Source of the DNA: CAIWHR01 sp039931775
Lineage (GTDB): Bacteria > Pseudomonadota > Gammaproteobacteria > Burkholderiales > Casimicrobiaceae
NCBI GenBank assembly: GCA_039931775.1
Contig: JBDTRG010000160.1
Coordinates: 1-64,000, forward strand
DNA: 64,000 nt
Direction of reading: 5' to 3'
Shown here piece by piece: positions 35,650 to 44,668 of the stretch. Position 1 is the stretch's first letter; each line of letters opens with the position of its first letter. Position numbers and translations under genes: made by a program. The notes beneath the pieces are model-generated. The model ran no database searches. It saw only the letters and a program-made list of their open reading frames with translations, and had not been told where the DNA came from.

Positions 35650-36414
35650 TTACGGCATGTACTGGCCGCCGTTGACCTCGATCACCTGTCCGGTGACGTA
35701 ACCGCTCAACGCGTCCGACGCGAGGTAGACGAACGTTCCCGCGCATTCGTCAGGCGTTCCCAGCCGATTCATCGGAATCGTCGCCTGCATCGCCTTCAGC
35801 TGCTCGGCCGTCGAATAGCGTTCGTGGAACGGCGTCGTGATGACCCCCGGCGAAACCGCATTGACGCGGATGTTGTCGCCGACGAGTTCCTTCGCCCAGC
35901 CGCGCGTTGCCGTCGAGATGAAGCCCTTCGCCCCGGCGTAGATGATCGCGCCGCCGCCGCCGCCGTGGCGTGCGGCAATCGAGCTCACGTTGATGACGTT
36001 GCCGCTCTTCTGCCGGCGCATCACCGGAACGACCTCGTGCATGAACAGCGCGACCTGCGTCACGTTGAGCGCGATCACCTGGTGCAGATACGCCTCGGTG
36101 TAGTCCTCGATCTTCGTGCGCCCGATCATCCCGCCGGCGTTGTTGATCAGCACGTCGACACGGCCCCACGCGGCAACCGATTCGGCAGCGATGCGCTTGA
36201 CGTTGGCGGCCTGCATGACGTCGCCGCCGACCAGCGCGGTTTGCGCGCCGAGCGCCCTGCACTCTTCGGCGACCGCTTCGGCTGCCGCCTTGCTCGAGTT
36301 GTAATGGATGACGAGTTTGCATCCGTGACGCGCGAATGCGCGCGCTGCGGCAGCGCCGATGCCCGTCGATGCACCGGTGATGACGACCGCCTTGCCTTTG
36401 AGATCCGAAGCCAT
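35650..36414 (-). CDS. Short-chain dehydrogenase/reductase
   Basis: A 254-residue SDR. The NAD(P)-binding TGASTGIG is at 14-21, NNAGG near 92, the catalytic Ser in NVSSIAARH near 142, and Tyr and Lys in YAGAKG near 158-162. NNxRVNAVSPG follows. Ser-Tyr-Lys are all present, so it should be active. The gene is divergent to a FadR-type regulator that heads a TRAP transporter operon; SDRs in such loci often oxidise or reduce a sugar acid (hexuronate or ulosonate). Substrate not known. Confidence 0.9.
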   Translation of the reverse strand: MASDLKGKAVVITGASTGIGAAAARAFARHGCKLVIHYNSSKAAAEAVAEECRALGAQTALVGGDVMQAANVKRIAAESVAAWGRVDVLINNAGGMIGRTKIEDYTEAYLHQVIALNVTQVALFMHEVVPVMRRQKSGNVINVSSIAARHGGGGGAIIYAGAKGFISTATRGWAKELVGDNIRVNAVSPGVITTPFHERYSTAEQLKAMQATIPMNRLGTPDECAGTFVYLASDALSGYVTGQVIEVNGGQYMP

Positions 36415-36505
36415 GCGTTGCTCCCTGCGATTGAGGGCAACCGCCCCCGTCCCGGAATCGGGCGCGTTGCGCGCCGCCTCCGCCCTTTGTCAGTTTACTT
36501 GAATT

Positions 36506-36535
36506 AGTCGGACTTTAATGGCATTGTGTCCGACA
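36506..36535 (+). promoter_or_regulatory. Probable double operator of the GntR regulator
   Basis: Two odd-centred palindromes, AGTCGGACT (36506-36514) and TGTCCGACA (36527-36535), are spaced 21 bp centre to centre, i.e. two helical turns on one face of the DNA. TGTC-N-GACA-type boxes fit dimer binding by FadR-like GntR proteins. They lie between the SDR and the regulator genes and touch the GTG start at 36526. This fits autoregulation and control of the divergent SDR and the TRAP operon. Confidence 0.55.
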
Positions 36536-37389
36536 TTATGTCCTCTGCCGCCCTGTCCTCCAGCCGCCTGCGAACGCCGCGCGCCCTCGTCGCCGACCGG
36601 TCGCGCCGCCAGGTCGCAGGAACCGCGAAGCGGACATTGAAGTCGACCAAGGTCGTCGACATGCTGGGCTTCCGGATCGTGTCGGGCGAACTGCCCGCAG
36701 GAGCGCTGCTGCCAACCGAAGCGGAACTGTCGACACAGCTCGGCATCAGCCGGCCGTCGCTGCGCGAGGGCCTCCGTGCGCTGGCAGGTAAAGGGCTGGT
36801 CGAAGGGCGAACGCGGCGCGGCACCACCGTCAACGCGCGGCGCGAATGGAACGTCCTCGACGAGGATGTGCTGCGCTGGCTGTCGATGGCGCCGCCGGAT
36901 CCCGCGTTCTTCATCGACCTGCTCGACGTCCGCATGATCGTCGAGCCCGCGGCGGCGCGCATCGCGGCGTCGCGCGCATCGTCCGAGCAGATTCTCGCGA
37001 TGGAATCCGCGTGCCGCGGGATGGTCGCGGCGACTCCCCACGACATGGAGACCTGCTGCACGCACGATCTCGCGCTGCACGAACTCATCATCACTTCCAC
37101 CGGCAACCCGATGCTGATCCGGTTCGCCGCGGCGATCCGCACGGCACTGCTCGCCTGCGTGCGGATCGCGAGCATCGCGCGCGAAACGAGCGCAGAACAT
37201 TCGCTTTCCGAGCATCAGGCGGTCGTGGCCGCCATCCGACGCCGCGATCCCGACGGGGCGGAGCTCGCGATGAAGAACCTTCTCGCCGGCACGATCCGCG
37301 ACCTTGCGCCGGCTTACGACAAGTACCCGCGCGGCATCCCGCCACCGCCCCCTTCCCGGGCGACGGCCAAGACGCCGCGACGGGCTTGA
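36526..37389 (+). CDS. GntR-family (FadR subgroup, FCD domain) transcriptional regulator
   Basis: A 287-residue protein (283 if ATG at 36538 is used). The winged helix is at about 40-110: LGFRIVSGELPAGALLPTEAELSTQLGISRPSLREGLRALAGKGLVEGRTRRGTTV. The C-terminal FCD ligand domain has the metal-binding residues in LLDVRMIVEPAAARIAA, HDLALHELIITSTGNP and HQAVVAAIRRRDPDGAE. FCD regulators bind small organic acids, commonly sugar acids. The later ATG would leave the operator fully outside the coding region and may be the real start. The TRAP binding-protein gene begins 40 bp downstream. Confidence 0.88.
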   Translation: MSDIMSSAALSSSRLRTPRALVADRSRRQVAGTAKRTLKSTKVVDMLGFRIVSGELPAGALLPTEAELSTQLGISRPSLREGLRALAGKGLVEGRTRRGTTVNARREWNVLDEDVLRWLSMAPPDPAFFIDLLDVRMIVEPAAARIAASRASSEQILAMESACRGMVAATPHDMETCCTHDLALHELIITSTGNPMLIRFAAAIRTALLACVRIASIARETSAEHSLSEHQAVVAAIRRRDPDGAELAMKNLLAGTIRDLAPAYDKYPRGIPPPPPSRATAKTPRRA

Positions 37390-37429
37390 ATGCGGGGACC
37401 ACCCCGAGCCCAACCTCCAGGAGGAGCAC

Positions 37430-38434
37430 ATGAAGATCAGGACCGCACTGCGCACGCTGGCCGTCGGGTTGTCGGCGATGGCCGCATTCGGACTCGCGAC
37501 CGACGCCGCCGCCCAGGCCAAGAAACAGGTAAAGATTTCGCACGCGACCGCCGCCGACGTCGCGAACGACAACCACATGGTCGCCTGGGTCATCGCGAGT
37601 TACATCAACAGTAATTCCGACACGCTCGAAGCGAGGATCTATCCCGCCAACCAGCTCGGCGAAGAACGCGCCGTGGTCGAGGGAATGCAGCTGGGCGCCG
37701 GCGCTACGATCCACATCGGCGGCACGGCGATCCACAACAATTTCAACAAGCGGATGGGCGTGCTCGATCTGCCGTTCATGTGGAACAGCTACGACCATTA
37801 CCACCACGTGATCGATGGCAAGGTCGGACAGGTCCTCGCGGCTGAGCATGAAAAGCTCGGCTTGCGTGTGCTCGGCTGGCAAGACAGCTGGGGCTATCGC
37901 AACGTCGTCACCACCAAGAAGGAAGTGAAGAAGGCCGAAGACCTGAAGGGCCTCAAGATCCGAACCATCCAGACGCCGACGTACGTCGCGGCACTGAACG
38001 CAATGGGCGCGAGCGCAACACCCATGGCGTTCGGCGAGGTGTACACGTCCCTCCAGACCGGGGTGATCGACGGCTTCGAGCACGCGTCGGCGGTGATCTA
38101 CACCGGGAAGTACTACGAGGTTGCGAAGTACATCACGCTGACCGAGCACTTGTTCGGGCCCACCGTCACCGTCATTTCGAAGAAGGAATGGGACGGCTAC
38201 ACTGACAAGGAGAAGCAGGTTGTCGCCGACGCCGCGAAATTGGCGCAGGACATCAATCGCAGCCTGTCGGTCCAGCGCGCCGCCGAATCGATGGACAAGC
38301 TCAAGGCGAAGGGCATGATCGTCAATCCGATCGACAAGACGCCCTTCCTGAAGGCGGCAGGTCCGCTGCAGGACCAGCTCGCCAAGACGGTCGGCGCCGA
38401 AGACCTGCTGAAGATCGTCCGCGACACGAAGTGA
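37430..38434 (+). CDS. TRAP transporter substrate-binding protein (DctP family)
   Basis: A 334-residue periplasmic protein. Signal peptide about 1-29, with LAVGLSAMAAFGLATDAAAQA. The DctP fold is shown by the usual MGLxLP-like GVLDLPFMWNSYDHYHHVIDG, the carboxylate-binding arginine in DLKGLKIRTIQTPTYVAALNAMGASATPM, and GEVYTSLQTGVIDGFEHA. GGAGGA lies just before the ATG at 37430. TRAP systems import organic acids using the sodium or proton gradient. Ligand may be a sugar acid; not proven. Confidence 0.92.
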   Translation: MKIRTALRTLAVGLSAMAAFGLATDAAAQAKKQVKISHATAADVANDNHMVAWVIASYINSNSDTLEARIYPANQLGEERAVVEGMQLGAGATIHIGGTAIHNNFNKRMGVLDLPFMWNSYDHYHHVIDGKVGQVLAAEHEKLGLRVLGWQDSWGYRNVVTTKKEVKKAEDLKGLKIRTIQTPTYVAALNAMGASATPMAFGEVYTSLQTGVIDGFEHASAVIYTGKYYEVAKYITLTEHLFGPTVTVISKKEWDGYTDKEKQVVADAAKLAQDINRSLSVQRAAESMDKLKAKGMIVNPIDKTPFLKAAGPLQDQLAKTVGAEDLLKIVRDTK

Positions 38435-38489
38435 TCGGCGGCTCCGGAGCGGCGGGCGATCCCGCCGCTTCGATCCTTCGGGGAGTTCC

Positions 38490-38990
38490 ATGACGGCGAG
38501 CGTGTTTCGTGCGGTCGACCGCGCGGTCGAGTACCTGCTGTTCCTGATGTTCCTCGCGTTCACGCTGGTCGGCGGCCTGCAGGTTTTCAACCGGTTCGTC
38601 CTCGGCCTGCCGCTTTCGTGGAGCGAGGAGTTTCAGAAGTTCGGGCACATCTGGATGGTGATGCTCGCCATCCCTGTCGCCTACCGCCGCGGTGCGCACC
38701 TCGGCATGGACATGCTGCTGCGCCTGCTGCCGGTGCGCGTGCAGCGCGGCGTCGGACTATTGACCGAAGTCATGTGGCTGTTGCTCGCCATCGCGATCGG
38801 CCGCTACACGCTGATCATCATGCAGGTCGCGAAGAACCAGGACAGTCCGGGCCTCGGCATCCCGATGGATCGGGTCTACATCGGCATGGTGATCGGCAGC
38901 GTCTATCTCGCATTCGTCGCGATGCGCCGGATCGCCACGTACTTCGGCTGGAACGATCCTCAGCCCGAAAGTCTCGGAGGGGGTCACTGA
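38490..38990 (+). CDS. TRAP transporter small permease (DctQ)
   Basis: A 166-residue inner-membrane protein with four membrane helices. The second-helix region FNRFVLGLPLSWSEEFQKFGHIWMVML is the family mark. It holds the large permease in place. Its TGA overlaps the ATG of the large permease by one base (TGATG). It is 55 bp downstream of the binding protein. Confidence 0.92.
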   Translation: MTASVFRAVDRAVEYLLFLMFLAFTLVGGLQVFNRFVLGLPLSWSEEFQKFGHIWMVMLAIPVAYRRGAHLGMDMLLRLLPVRVQRGVGLLTEVMWLLLAIAIGRYTLIIMQVAKNQDSPGLGIPMDRVYIGMVIGSVYLAFVAMRRIATYFGWNDPQPESLGGGH

Positions 38991-40279
38991 TGCTCGTCAT
39001 CCTCTTCGCGCTGCTACTCGCGCTGATCACGCTCGGCGTACCGATCTTGCTGGTGATGGGAATCGTCGGCCTTGCCGGGATTCTCGAAACGCCAGGCCTC
39101 GTCCCGGCCCTTTTCCCGCAAAAGATGTTCGCGATGCTCGACAACTTCAGCCTGCTCGCGCTGCCCTACTTCATCCTGGCGGGTGAGCTCGTCTCCGCCG
39201 GCGGCATCTCGAAGCGCCTGGTCGAGTTCGCCGAGACGGTGGTCGGCCACTGGCGCGGCGGGTTGGGCCACGCGTCGGTGGTGTCGAGCATGGTATTCGC
39301 CGGCGTATCGGGCTCGTCGGTCGCCGACACGTCGGCGATCGGTTCGATCCTGGTTCCCGCGATGAAGGACAACGGCTACAAGCCCGGCTTCGCCGCGGCG
39401 CTTGTCGCCTGCGCCGGCACGATCGGCGCGATCATCCCGCCAAGCATGACAATGATCGTCTACGGCTCGATGGCCAATGTGTCGATCGGCGGGTTGTTCC
39501 TCGGGGGAATCGTCCCCGGCGTTCTGATCGGCATGGGGCTGATGATCGTGATCCATCTCTACTCGTTCGCCGCGGCGTTTCCGGAGCTGCGCAGAACCAG
39601 CGGCAAGTTCAACGTCGCAAGGGTGGCGCGCGCGACGCTCGCCGTGTGGCCGGCGCTGCTCGCCCCGATCCTGGTCGTCGGCGGCATCCTGAGCGGCGCG
39701 TTCACCGCGACCGAAGCCGGCGTCGTCGCCTGCTTCTACGGCTTCTTCGTCGGCTTCTTCATCTACCGGCAGCTGAAGCTGCGCGACCTGCCCAAGGTCT
39801 TCATCAGGGCGGCGGTGACGACCGCGATGGTGTCGGGGATCATCGGCGTCGCCGGCGCGTTCGGCTGGCTGCTGTCCTATCTCAACTTCAACGACATCGT
39901 GCTGTCCGGAATCACCCACATCACCGGGAACAAGCTTGGCGTGATGCTGCTGCTGATGACCGTGATGCTGGTGTTGACGATGTTCGTCGACTCGATGGCG
40001 ATCCTGATCATCATGATCCCGGTCGCGGTCGTCATTGGCCGCAACTTCGGCATCGACGAGTTTCAGCTCGGCCTGATGATGGTGATGGCCACGCAGATCG
40101 GCTCGACGACCCCGCCCGTCGCGGTGCTGCTGTTCGTCGCGACCAGCATCGCCGGCTGCAAGTACAACGAGACGATTCGCTATTGCTGGGCATTCATCGC
40201 CGCTGAGATCGTGGTGCTGCTGGCCGTCGTGTTCTGGCCGAGCCTCGCGGCGTTCATCCCACACTACTTCCTGGGCTGA
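38990..40279 (+). CDS. TRAP transporter large permease (DctM)
   Basis: A 429-residue membrane protein of normal DctM length with about 11-12 helices. Typical stretches are PYFILAGELVSAGGISKRLVEFAE, SSMVFAGVSGSSVADTSAIGSILVPAMKD, TIGAIIPPSMTMIVYGSMANVS, GAFTATEAGVVA, and STTPPVAVLLFVATSIAGC near the end. It is the transport channel. Start ATG at 38990 overlaps the DctQ stop. No catabolic gene follows in the operon. Confidence 0.94.
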   Translation: MLVILFALLLALITLGVPILLVMGIVGLAGILETPGLVPALFPQKMFAMLDNFSLLALPYFILAGELVSAGGISKRLVEFAETVVGHWRGGLGHASVVSSMVFAGVSGSSVADTSAIGSILVPAMKDNGYKPGFAAALVACAGTIGAIIPPSMTMIVYGSMANVSIGGLFLGGIVPGVLIGMGLMIVIHLYSFAAAFPELRRTSGKFNVARVARATLAVWPALLAPILVVGGILSGAFTATEAGVVACFYGFFVGFFIYRQLKLRDLPKVFIRAAVTTAMVSGIIGVAGAFGWLLSYLNFNDIVLSGITHITGNKLGVMLLLMTVMLVLTMFVDSMAILIIMIPVAVVIGRNFGIDEFQLGLMMVMATQIGSTTPPVAVLLFVATSIAGCKYNETIRYCWAFIAAEIVVLLAVVFWPSLAAFIPHYFLG

Positions 40280-40322
40280 GCAGCACCTGTGCGCACGGCG
40301 CGCGTCCGAAGCTCCGTTCGTT

Positions 40323-40343
40323 CGCCACCGCAATCAGGTGGCG
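40323..40343. terminator. Hairpin between convergent TRAP and galU genes
   Basis: CGCCACC (40323-40329) pairs with GGTGGCG (40337-40343) across a 7-base loop; GCTCC and GGAGC outside may extend it. There is no T run, so it is only a possible (perhaps Rho-assisted) terminator for either strand. Confidence 0.35.
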
Positions 40344-40356
40344 GAGCTCGTTCACG

Positions 40357-41238
40357 TCATTTGTGGTGTTGCGCTGCGCGCGTGCGCAGGAACGCCTCGA
40401 ACTCCGCGGCCAGTTCCGGATGCTTCAACCCATAGTCGACGGTCGCCTCGAGGAAGCCCAACTTGCTCCCGCAATCGTAGCGGCGCCCTTCGAACGCGTA
40501 GGCGAGCACCCGCTCCTCGGCGATCAGCCCGGCGATACCGTCGGTGAGCTGGATTTCTCCGCCGGCGCCTGCGGGCATCGTGCGCAGATGATGAAAGACG
40601 CGCGCGGTCAGCACATAGCGGCCGACCACCGCAAGCGTCGATGGTGTCGTCCCGGGCTTGGGCTTCTCGACAATCCTCTGGATCGGCGCCCACCGGCCGC
40701 TCATCGTGCCCGCCTCGACCATGCCCCACTTGTCAGTCTCGGCTGGATCCACGGGCATGACCCCGATGACGGAGCAATTTTCACGCGCGGCCACTTTCGT
40801 CATCTGCGCCATGACGGGCATCTTCGCGTCGATCAGGTCGTCGGCGAGCAACACGGCAAAGGGCTCGTCGCCGACCACCGGCGCCGCGCAGAGGACGGCA
40901 TGCCCGAGCCCGAGCGCCTCGGTCTGCCGGATGTAGATGCAGTTGATCCCGCGCGGCGTTGCCGCCTGGACCATCTCGAGCAGCGCCGTCTTGTTGCGCG
41001 CGCCGAGTTCGGTCTCGAGCTCGTACGCCTTGTCGAAATGGTCCTCGATCGAGCGCTTGTTGCGCCCGGTGATGAAGATCATGTCGGTGATGCCGGCCGC
41101 CGCGGCTTCTTCCACCGCATATTGAATCAGCGGCTTGTCGACGACCGGCAGCATTTCCTTCGGACTCGCCTTGGTGGCCGGAAGGAAGCGCGTGCCGAGG
41201 CCCGCCACCGGAAACACCGCTTTCGTGATCTTCCTCAT
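40357..41238 (-). CDS. galU: UTP-glucose-1-phosphate uridylyltransferase
   Basis: GalU makes UDP-glucose for surface polysaccharides. The 293-residue product begins ITKAVFPVAGLGTRFLPATKASPKEMLPVVDKPL, the nucleotidyltransferase motif, and has IYIRQTEALGLGHAVLCA, LLADDLIDA, IVEKPKPG and GEIQLTDGIAGL. Length is normal. ATG at 41238 starts right at the conserved N-terminus. It is 35 bp downstream of ligA on the same strand. Confidence 0.96.
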   Translation of the reverse strand: MRKITKAVFPVAGLGTRFLPATKASPKEMLPVVDKPLIQYAVEEAAAAGITDMIFITGRNKRSIEDHFDKAYELETELGARNKTALLEMVQAATPRGINCIYIRQTEALGLGHAVLCAAPVVGDEPFAVLLADDLIDAKMPVMAQMTKVAARENCSVIGVMPVDPAETDKWGMVEAGTMSGRWAPIQRIVEKPKPGTTPSTLAVVGRYVLTARVFHHLRTMPAGAGGEIQLTDGIAGLIAEERVLAYAFEGRRYDCGSKLGFLEATVDYGLKHPELAAEFEAFLRTRAAQHHK

Positions 41239-41273
41239 CGCAACGTCCCTTCGGCAAATGTCTGAGGCGGTAC

Positions 41274-43391
41274 TCACGCAGTGCCGGATTTGATCAGCGC
41301 GAGGAGCCCGGCCTCGTCCAGCACCGGCACGTCCAATTCCCGTGCGCGGTCGAGCTTGCTGCCGGCGTCGGCGCCCGCGACGACGTAATGGGTCTTTTTC
41401 GAAACGCTCGTCGTGACCTTTCCGTCTTCCGCTTCGATTCGCGCCTTCGCGTTCTCGCGGGCGAGCGTGGGTAGTGTACCCGTCAGCACGAACGTCAATC
41501 CTTTGAGGCGTCCCGCCGTCGCACGCTGCGGTTCGGTTTCCGGCCAGTGTACGCCGGCTTTTCTCAGCGCAGCGATCACTTCCCGGTTGTGGGGCTCCGC
41601 GAAGAATCGGGCGATGCTCTCGCCCAGTACGGGCCCGACGTCGGGCACTTCCAGCAGCTGCATGTCGATGGCGGCGATCAGCGCATCGAGCCCGCCGAAG
41701 TGCCGCGCGAGCTCTTTGGCCGTGGCTTCGCCCACGTGGCGAGCGCCGAGCGCATAGATGAAGCGCGCGAGCGTAGTCTCCTTGCTGTGCTCGATCGCCG
41801 CGACGACGTTGGCCGCCGATTTCTCCGCCATGCGTGGGAGTTCGGACAGATCGGACAAACCGAGCTTGTAGATATCCGCCGGCGTATGCACGAGGCCGGC
41901 GTCCACGAGCTGGTCGACGAGCTTTTCGCCGAGGCCTTCGATGTCCATCGCCCGCCGGCTTGCGAAGTGCAGCAGCGCCTGCTTGCGCTGCGCCGGGCAG
42001 AAGAGCCCGCCGGTGCAGCGTGCGATCGCTTCGTCGGGATGCCTCGCGATCGCCGAACCGCATTCGGGGCAACGCGCAGGCATCGCGAAAGACATCGCCC
42101 CGGCAGGTCGCTTCTCCCTGAGAACCCGGACGACCTCCGGGATGACATCGCCGGCGCGCCGGACGATCACGGTGTCGCCGATCTTGACGTCCTTGCGCCG
42201 GACCTCGTCCTCGTTGTGCAGTGTCGCGTTCGTCACCGTCACTCCGCCGACGAACACCGGTTGCAGGCGTGCCACCGGCGTAATGGCGCCAGTTCGCCCG
42301 ACCTGCACGTCGATGCCGAGCACGACGGTGGCCATTTCCTCGGCCGGAAACTTGTGCGCGATGGCCCACCGGGGCTCGCGAGTCACGAAGCCGAGCGTTT
42401 CCTGCAGCGCCAGCGCATTGACCTTGTAGACGACGCCGTCGATTTCGAAAGGCAGATCGGCACGCCGCGCTGCAACGGATTCGTAGAATTCGGCGAGCTC
42501 GACTGCGCCGCGCCGGATGCGACGGTCGGCGTTCACCGGAAGCCCGAACGACTCGAGCGCGTCGAGGAGACCGCTCTGCGTGTCCGGCCTCTTCCAATCA
42601 CCCATGACGCCAATCCCGTAGGCGAAGAACCGCAACGGACGTTGCACGGTCATCGCCGGATCGATCTGGCGCACGGCCCCCGCCGCCGTATTGCGCGGGT
42701 TGATGAAGAGCCTTCCTCCGGCCGCCTGCTGCCTCGCATTAAGTTCGTTGAAATCGTGGCGCGTCATGTACACCTCGCCGCGCACTTCCAGCAGGGTCGG
42801 CACTCGCGCGCCGCGCAACCGGTGGGGAATCGCGCTGATCGTCCTGATGTTCGGCGTGACGTCCTCGCCCACCTCACCGTCGCCGCGCGTCGCCGCCACT
42901 TTGATCCGGCCATTTTCGTAAAGCAGACTGATCGCCAGGCCGTCGAACTTGAGCTCGGCCATGTATTCCACGGGCGGCGCCTCGGCAGGCAGTCCCAGGT
43001 CGCGGCGAACGCGGGCATCGAACTTGGCCGCCGCTGCAGCCGTGGTATCGGTCTCGGTGCGTATCGAAAGCATCGGCACCGCGTGCCGAACCGGAGCAAA
43101 ATCCGTCACTGCCGCGCCGCCGACGCGTTGTGTAGGCGACTCCGGCGTCACCAGCGACGGATGTTCTGCCTCCAGCGTTTGGAGCTCGCGATAGAGGCCG
43201 TCGTACTCGGCGTCTGAGATCGTCGGCGAATCGTCGACGTAGTAGCTCTGGTTGTGCGCGTCGATCGTGCGTCGCAGCGCCGCGGCTCGCGCGGTGGCGG
43301 CAGGGGGCGCGCGGCCACGATCGCGGTCGTCGGACTTGGCGGCGCTCACGATCCGGTGATCCGAAGCAGGAACCGCCGCGGGTTCAGCCAC
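41274..43391 (-). CDS. ligA: NAD-dependent DNA ligase
   Basis: LigA seals nicks in DNA with NAD. The 705-residue product has the adenylation domain with the nucleophile Lys148 (ELKFDGLAISL), then RGDGEVGEDVT, the OB fold, a four-cysteine zinc finger (CPECGS then CTGGLFC), HhH repeats and a C-terminal BRCT domain (LKGLTFVLTGTLPTLAREN). The first 30 residues are an unusual Ala/Asp-rich extension; the conserved part begins near residue 33. GTG at 43391 overlaps the zipA stop by 8 bp. An internal start cannot be excluded. Confidence 0.96.
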   Translation of the reverse strand: MAEPAAVPASDHRIVSAAKSDDRDRGRAPPAATARAAALRRTIDAHNQSYYVDDSPTISDAEYDGLYRELQTLEAEHPSLVTPESPTQRVGGAAVTDFAPVRHAVPMLSIRTETDTTAAAAAKFDARVRRDLGLPAEAPPVEYMAELKFDGLAISLLYENGRIKVAATRGDGEVGEDVTPNIRTISAIPHRLRGARVPTLLEVRGEVYMTRHDFNELNARQQAAGGRLFINPRNTAAGAVRQIDPAMTVQRPLRFFAYGIGVMGDWKRPDTQSGLLDALESFGLPVNADRRIRRGAVELAEFYESVAARRADLPFEIDGVVYKVNALALQETLGFVTREPRWAIAHKFPAEEMATVVLGIDVQVGRTGAITPVARLQPVFVGGVTVTNATLHNEDEVRRKDVKIGDTVIVRRAGDVIPEVVRVLREKRPAGAMSFAMPARCPECGSAIARHPDEAIARCTGGLFCPAQRKQALLHFASRRAMDIEGLGEKLVDQLVDAGLVHTPADIYKLGLSDLSELPRMAEKSAANVVAAIEHSKETTLARFIYALGARHVGEATAKELARHFGGLDALIAAIDMQLLEVPDVGPVLGESIARFFAEPHNREVIAALRKAGVHWPETEPQRATAGRLKGLTFVLTGTLPTLARENAKARIEAEDGKVTTSVSKKTHYVVAGADAGSKLDRARELDVPVLDEAGLLALIKSGTA

Positions 43392-44592
43392 CGAACAGCG
43401 CGAGGGCGCGCGGGCTGCCTGGCTCGATGTTGACCTCGCGCATCGCCTCTGCGGTATTTCGTACCTGCTCGCGGATTGCCTGGAGCGCGGGATCGTCCAA
43501 AACTCGGCGGTTGTCGTCGACCAGCGTCGCGTCGAGCGACTGCGCCATGCGCTTCGCGGCGAGCTTCATCTGGTCGTACGCCCTCACCGGCTCGATCACT
43601 CTCGGCACGTCGAGAAGAAACACGGCGCCCGGCGTCGATGTCGCGCGCAGGGTGTCCGCCGTGAACGGCTCCGACCGATAATTCTGAAGCGAGTAGAGGA
43701 CGGCGCCGGTTTCCTCCTGAACCCAATCGAAACGACCGCCGTCGACAAGCCGGAATCCCGCCGCCTCGGCGATGCCGCGCAGTCGCGTTCCGGGAATCAG
43801 CGCCGCTTCGGATTTGAGCAGCGTCAGCCCGATCTGCACGTCGAGATCGGCGCAAATGCGGTCGAGCGCTTCGGCACGCGCAGCCTCCGCGGCGGCATCC
43901 GGCGCGACGATCGCCGCCGGCAAGCCCGCTGCGATTTCTCCGACAACGCGCATGAACCCCTCGAGCAGCGGTCGGCTCGCCGTGCCGGCGCGATTGGCGA
44001 GCAGCAGGCAGGCCACCACTTCGGAAAACTCGCCGACGGTATCCGATTTCAGCCATTGCCAGGGCAATCCGTCGCCGCGCCGTCCGAACCAGCGGATCGG
44101 TCGCCCGAGGCGCGCATGCAAGCCCGCGGCAAGGGCGCCCGCGGTCACCGGCCGTGCCGGCTGCAGCGCGACGATGCACTCGATGTCGGGATCCGGCTGC
44201 GGCGCGTTGCGCTCGGCCGAGGACAGGCGTGCGGCCTCGCCCAGGGGTTGGGGTGCCCTCGCGAAGTCGTCAGCCGCCATGTCCGACTTAATCCGGTCCT
44301 GGATCTCGAGCGGGGGTTCGTAACCGTCGTCCGGCGCGTCGGCCCCGGTGCGGGCACGGGGGCCGTTCTCGGGAATGGCGTTGACGCTGCGCCCCTCTTG
44401 CAGCGTCGGTTCGATGCGCCCCGAGGTCGGCGATTGCCCGCCATCGGACGCGTCGTCGCGACGCGCCGCGGGAACGCCGAAGGCCTCATCGATCCGCCGA
44501 CGGATCTTGCGTTCCTGCACCCAGTTGTAGAGCAGCACCGCGCCAACGAGGAGCGCGCCGGCGGCGATTAGGCCCAGTTGCAGCGAAGTCAT
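43384..44592 (-). CDS. zipA: Cell division protein ZipA
   Basis: ZipA anchors FtsZ to the membrane. The 402-residue product has an N-terminal membrane helix at about 5-22 (LGLIAAGALLVGAVLLYNWV), basic residues after it (QERKIRRRID), a low-complexity linker to about 120, and a C-terminal globular FtsZ-binding domain with ETGAVLYSLQNYRSEPF, PGAVFLLDVPRV and RMAQSLDATLVDDNRRVL. ATG at 44592 starts four residues before the helix. The smc-zipA-ligA order supports the call; ZipA sequences vary a lot, so the family was judged on layout as well. Confidence 0.88.
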   Translation of the reverse strand: MTSLQLGLIAAGALLVGAVLLYNWVQERKIRRRIDEAFGVPAARRDDASDGGQSPTSGRIEPTLQEGRSVNAIPENGPRARTGADAPDDGYEPPLEIQDRIKSDMAADDFARAPQPLGEAARLSSAERNAPQPDPDIECIVALQPARPVTAGALAAGLHARLGRPIRWFGRRGDGLPWQWLKSDTVGEFSEVVACLLLANRAGTASRPLLEGFMRVVGEIAAGLPAAIVAPDAAAEAARAEALDRICADLDVQIGLTLLKSEAALIPGTRLRGIAEAAGFRLVDGGRFDWVQEETGAVLYSLQNYRSEPFTADTLRATSTPGAVFLLDVPRVIEPVRAYDQMKLAAKRMAQSLDATLVDDNRRVLDDPALQAIREQVRNTAEAMREVNIEPGSPRALALFGG

Positions 44593-44668
44593 GCGTGTTG
44601 GCGTGTGGGCAGGACAGCGCAGCACGCCCCCGCGCGATGGCCGCCCGGTCGACGGTGCGTCCGCTCGA

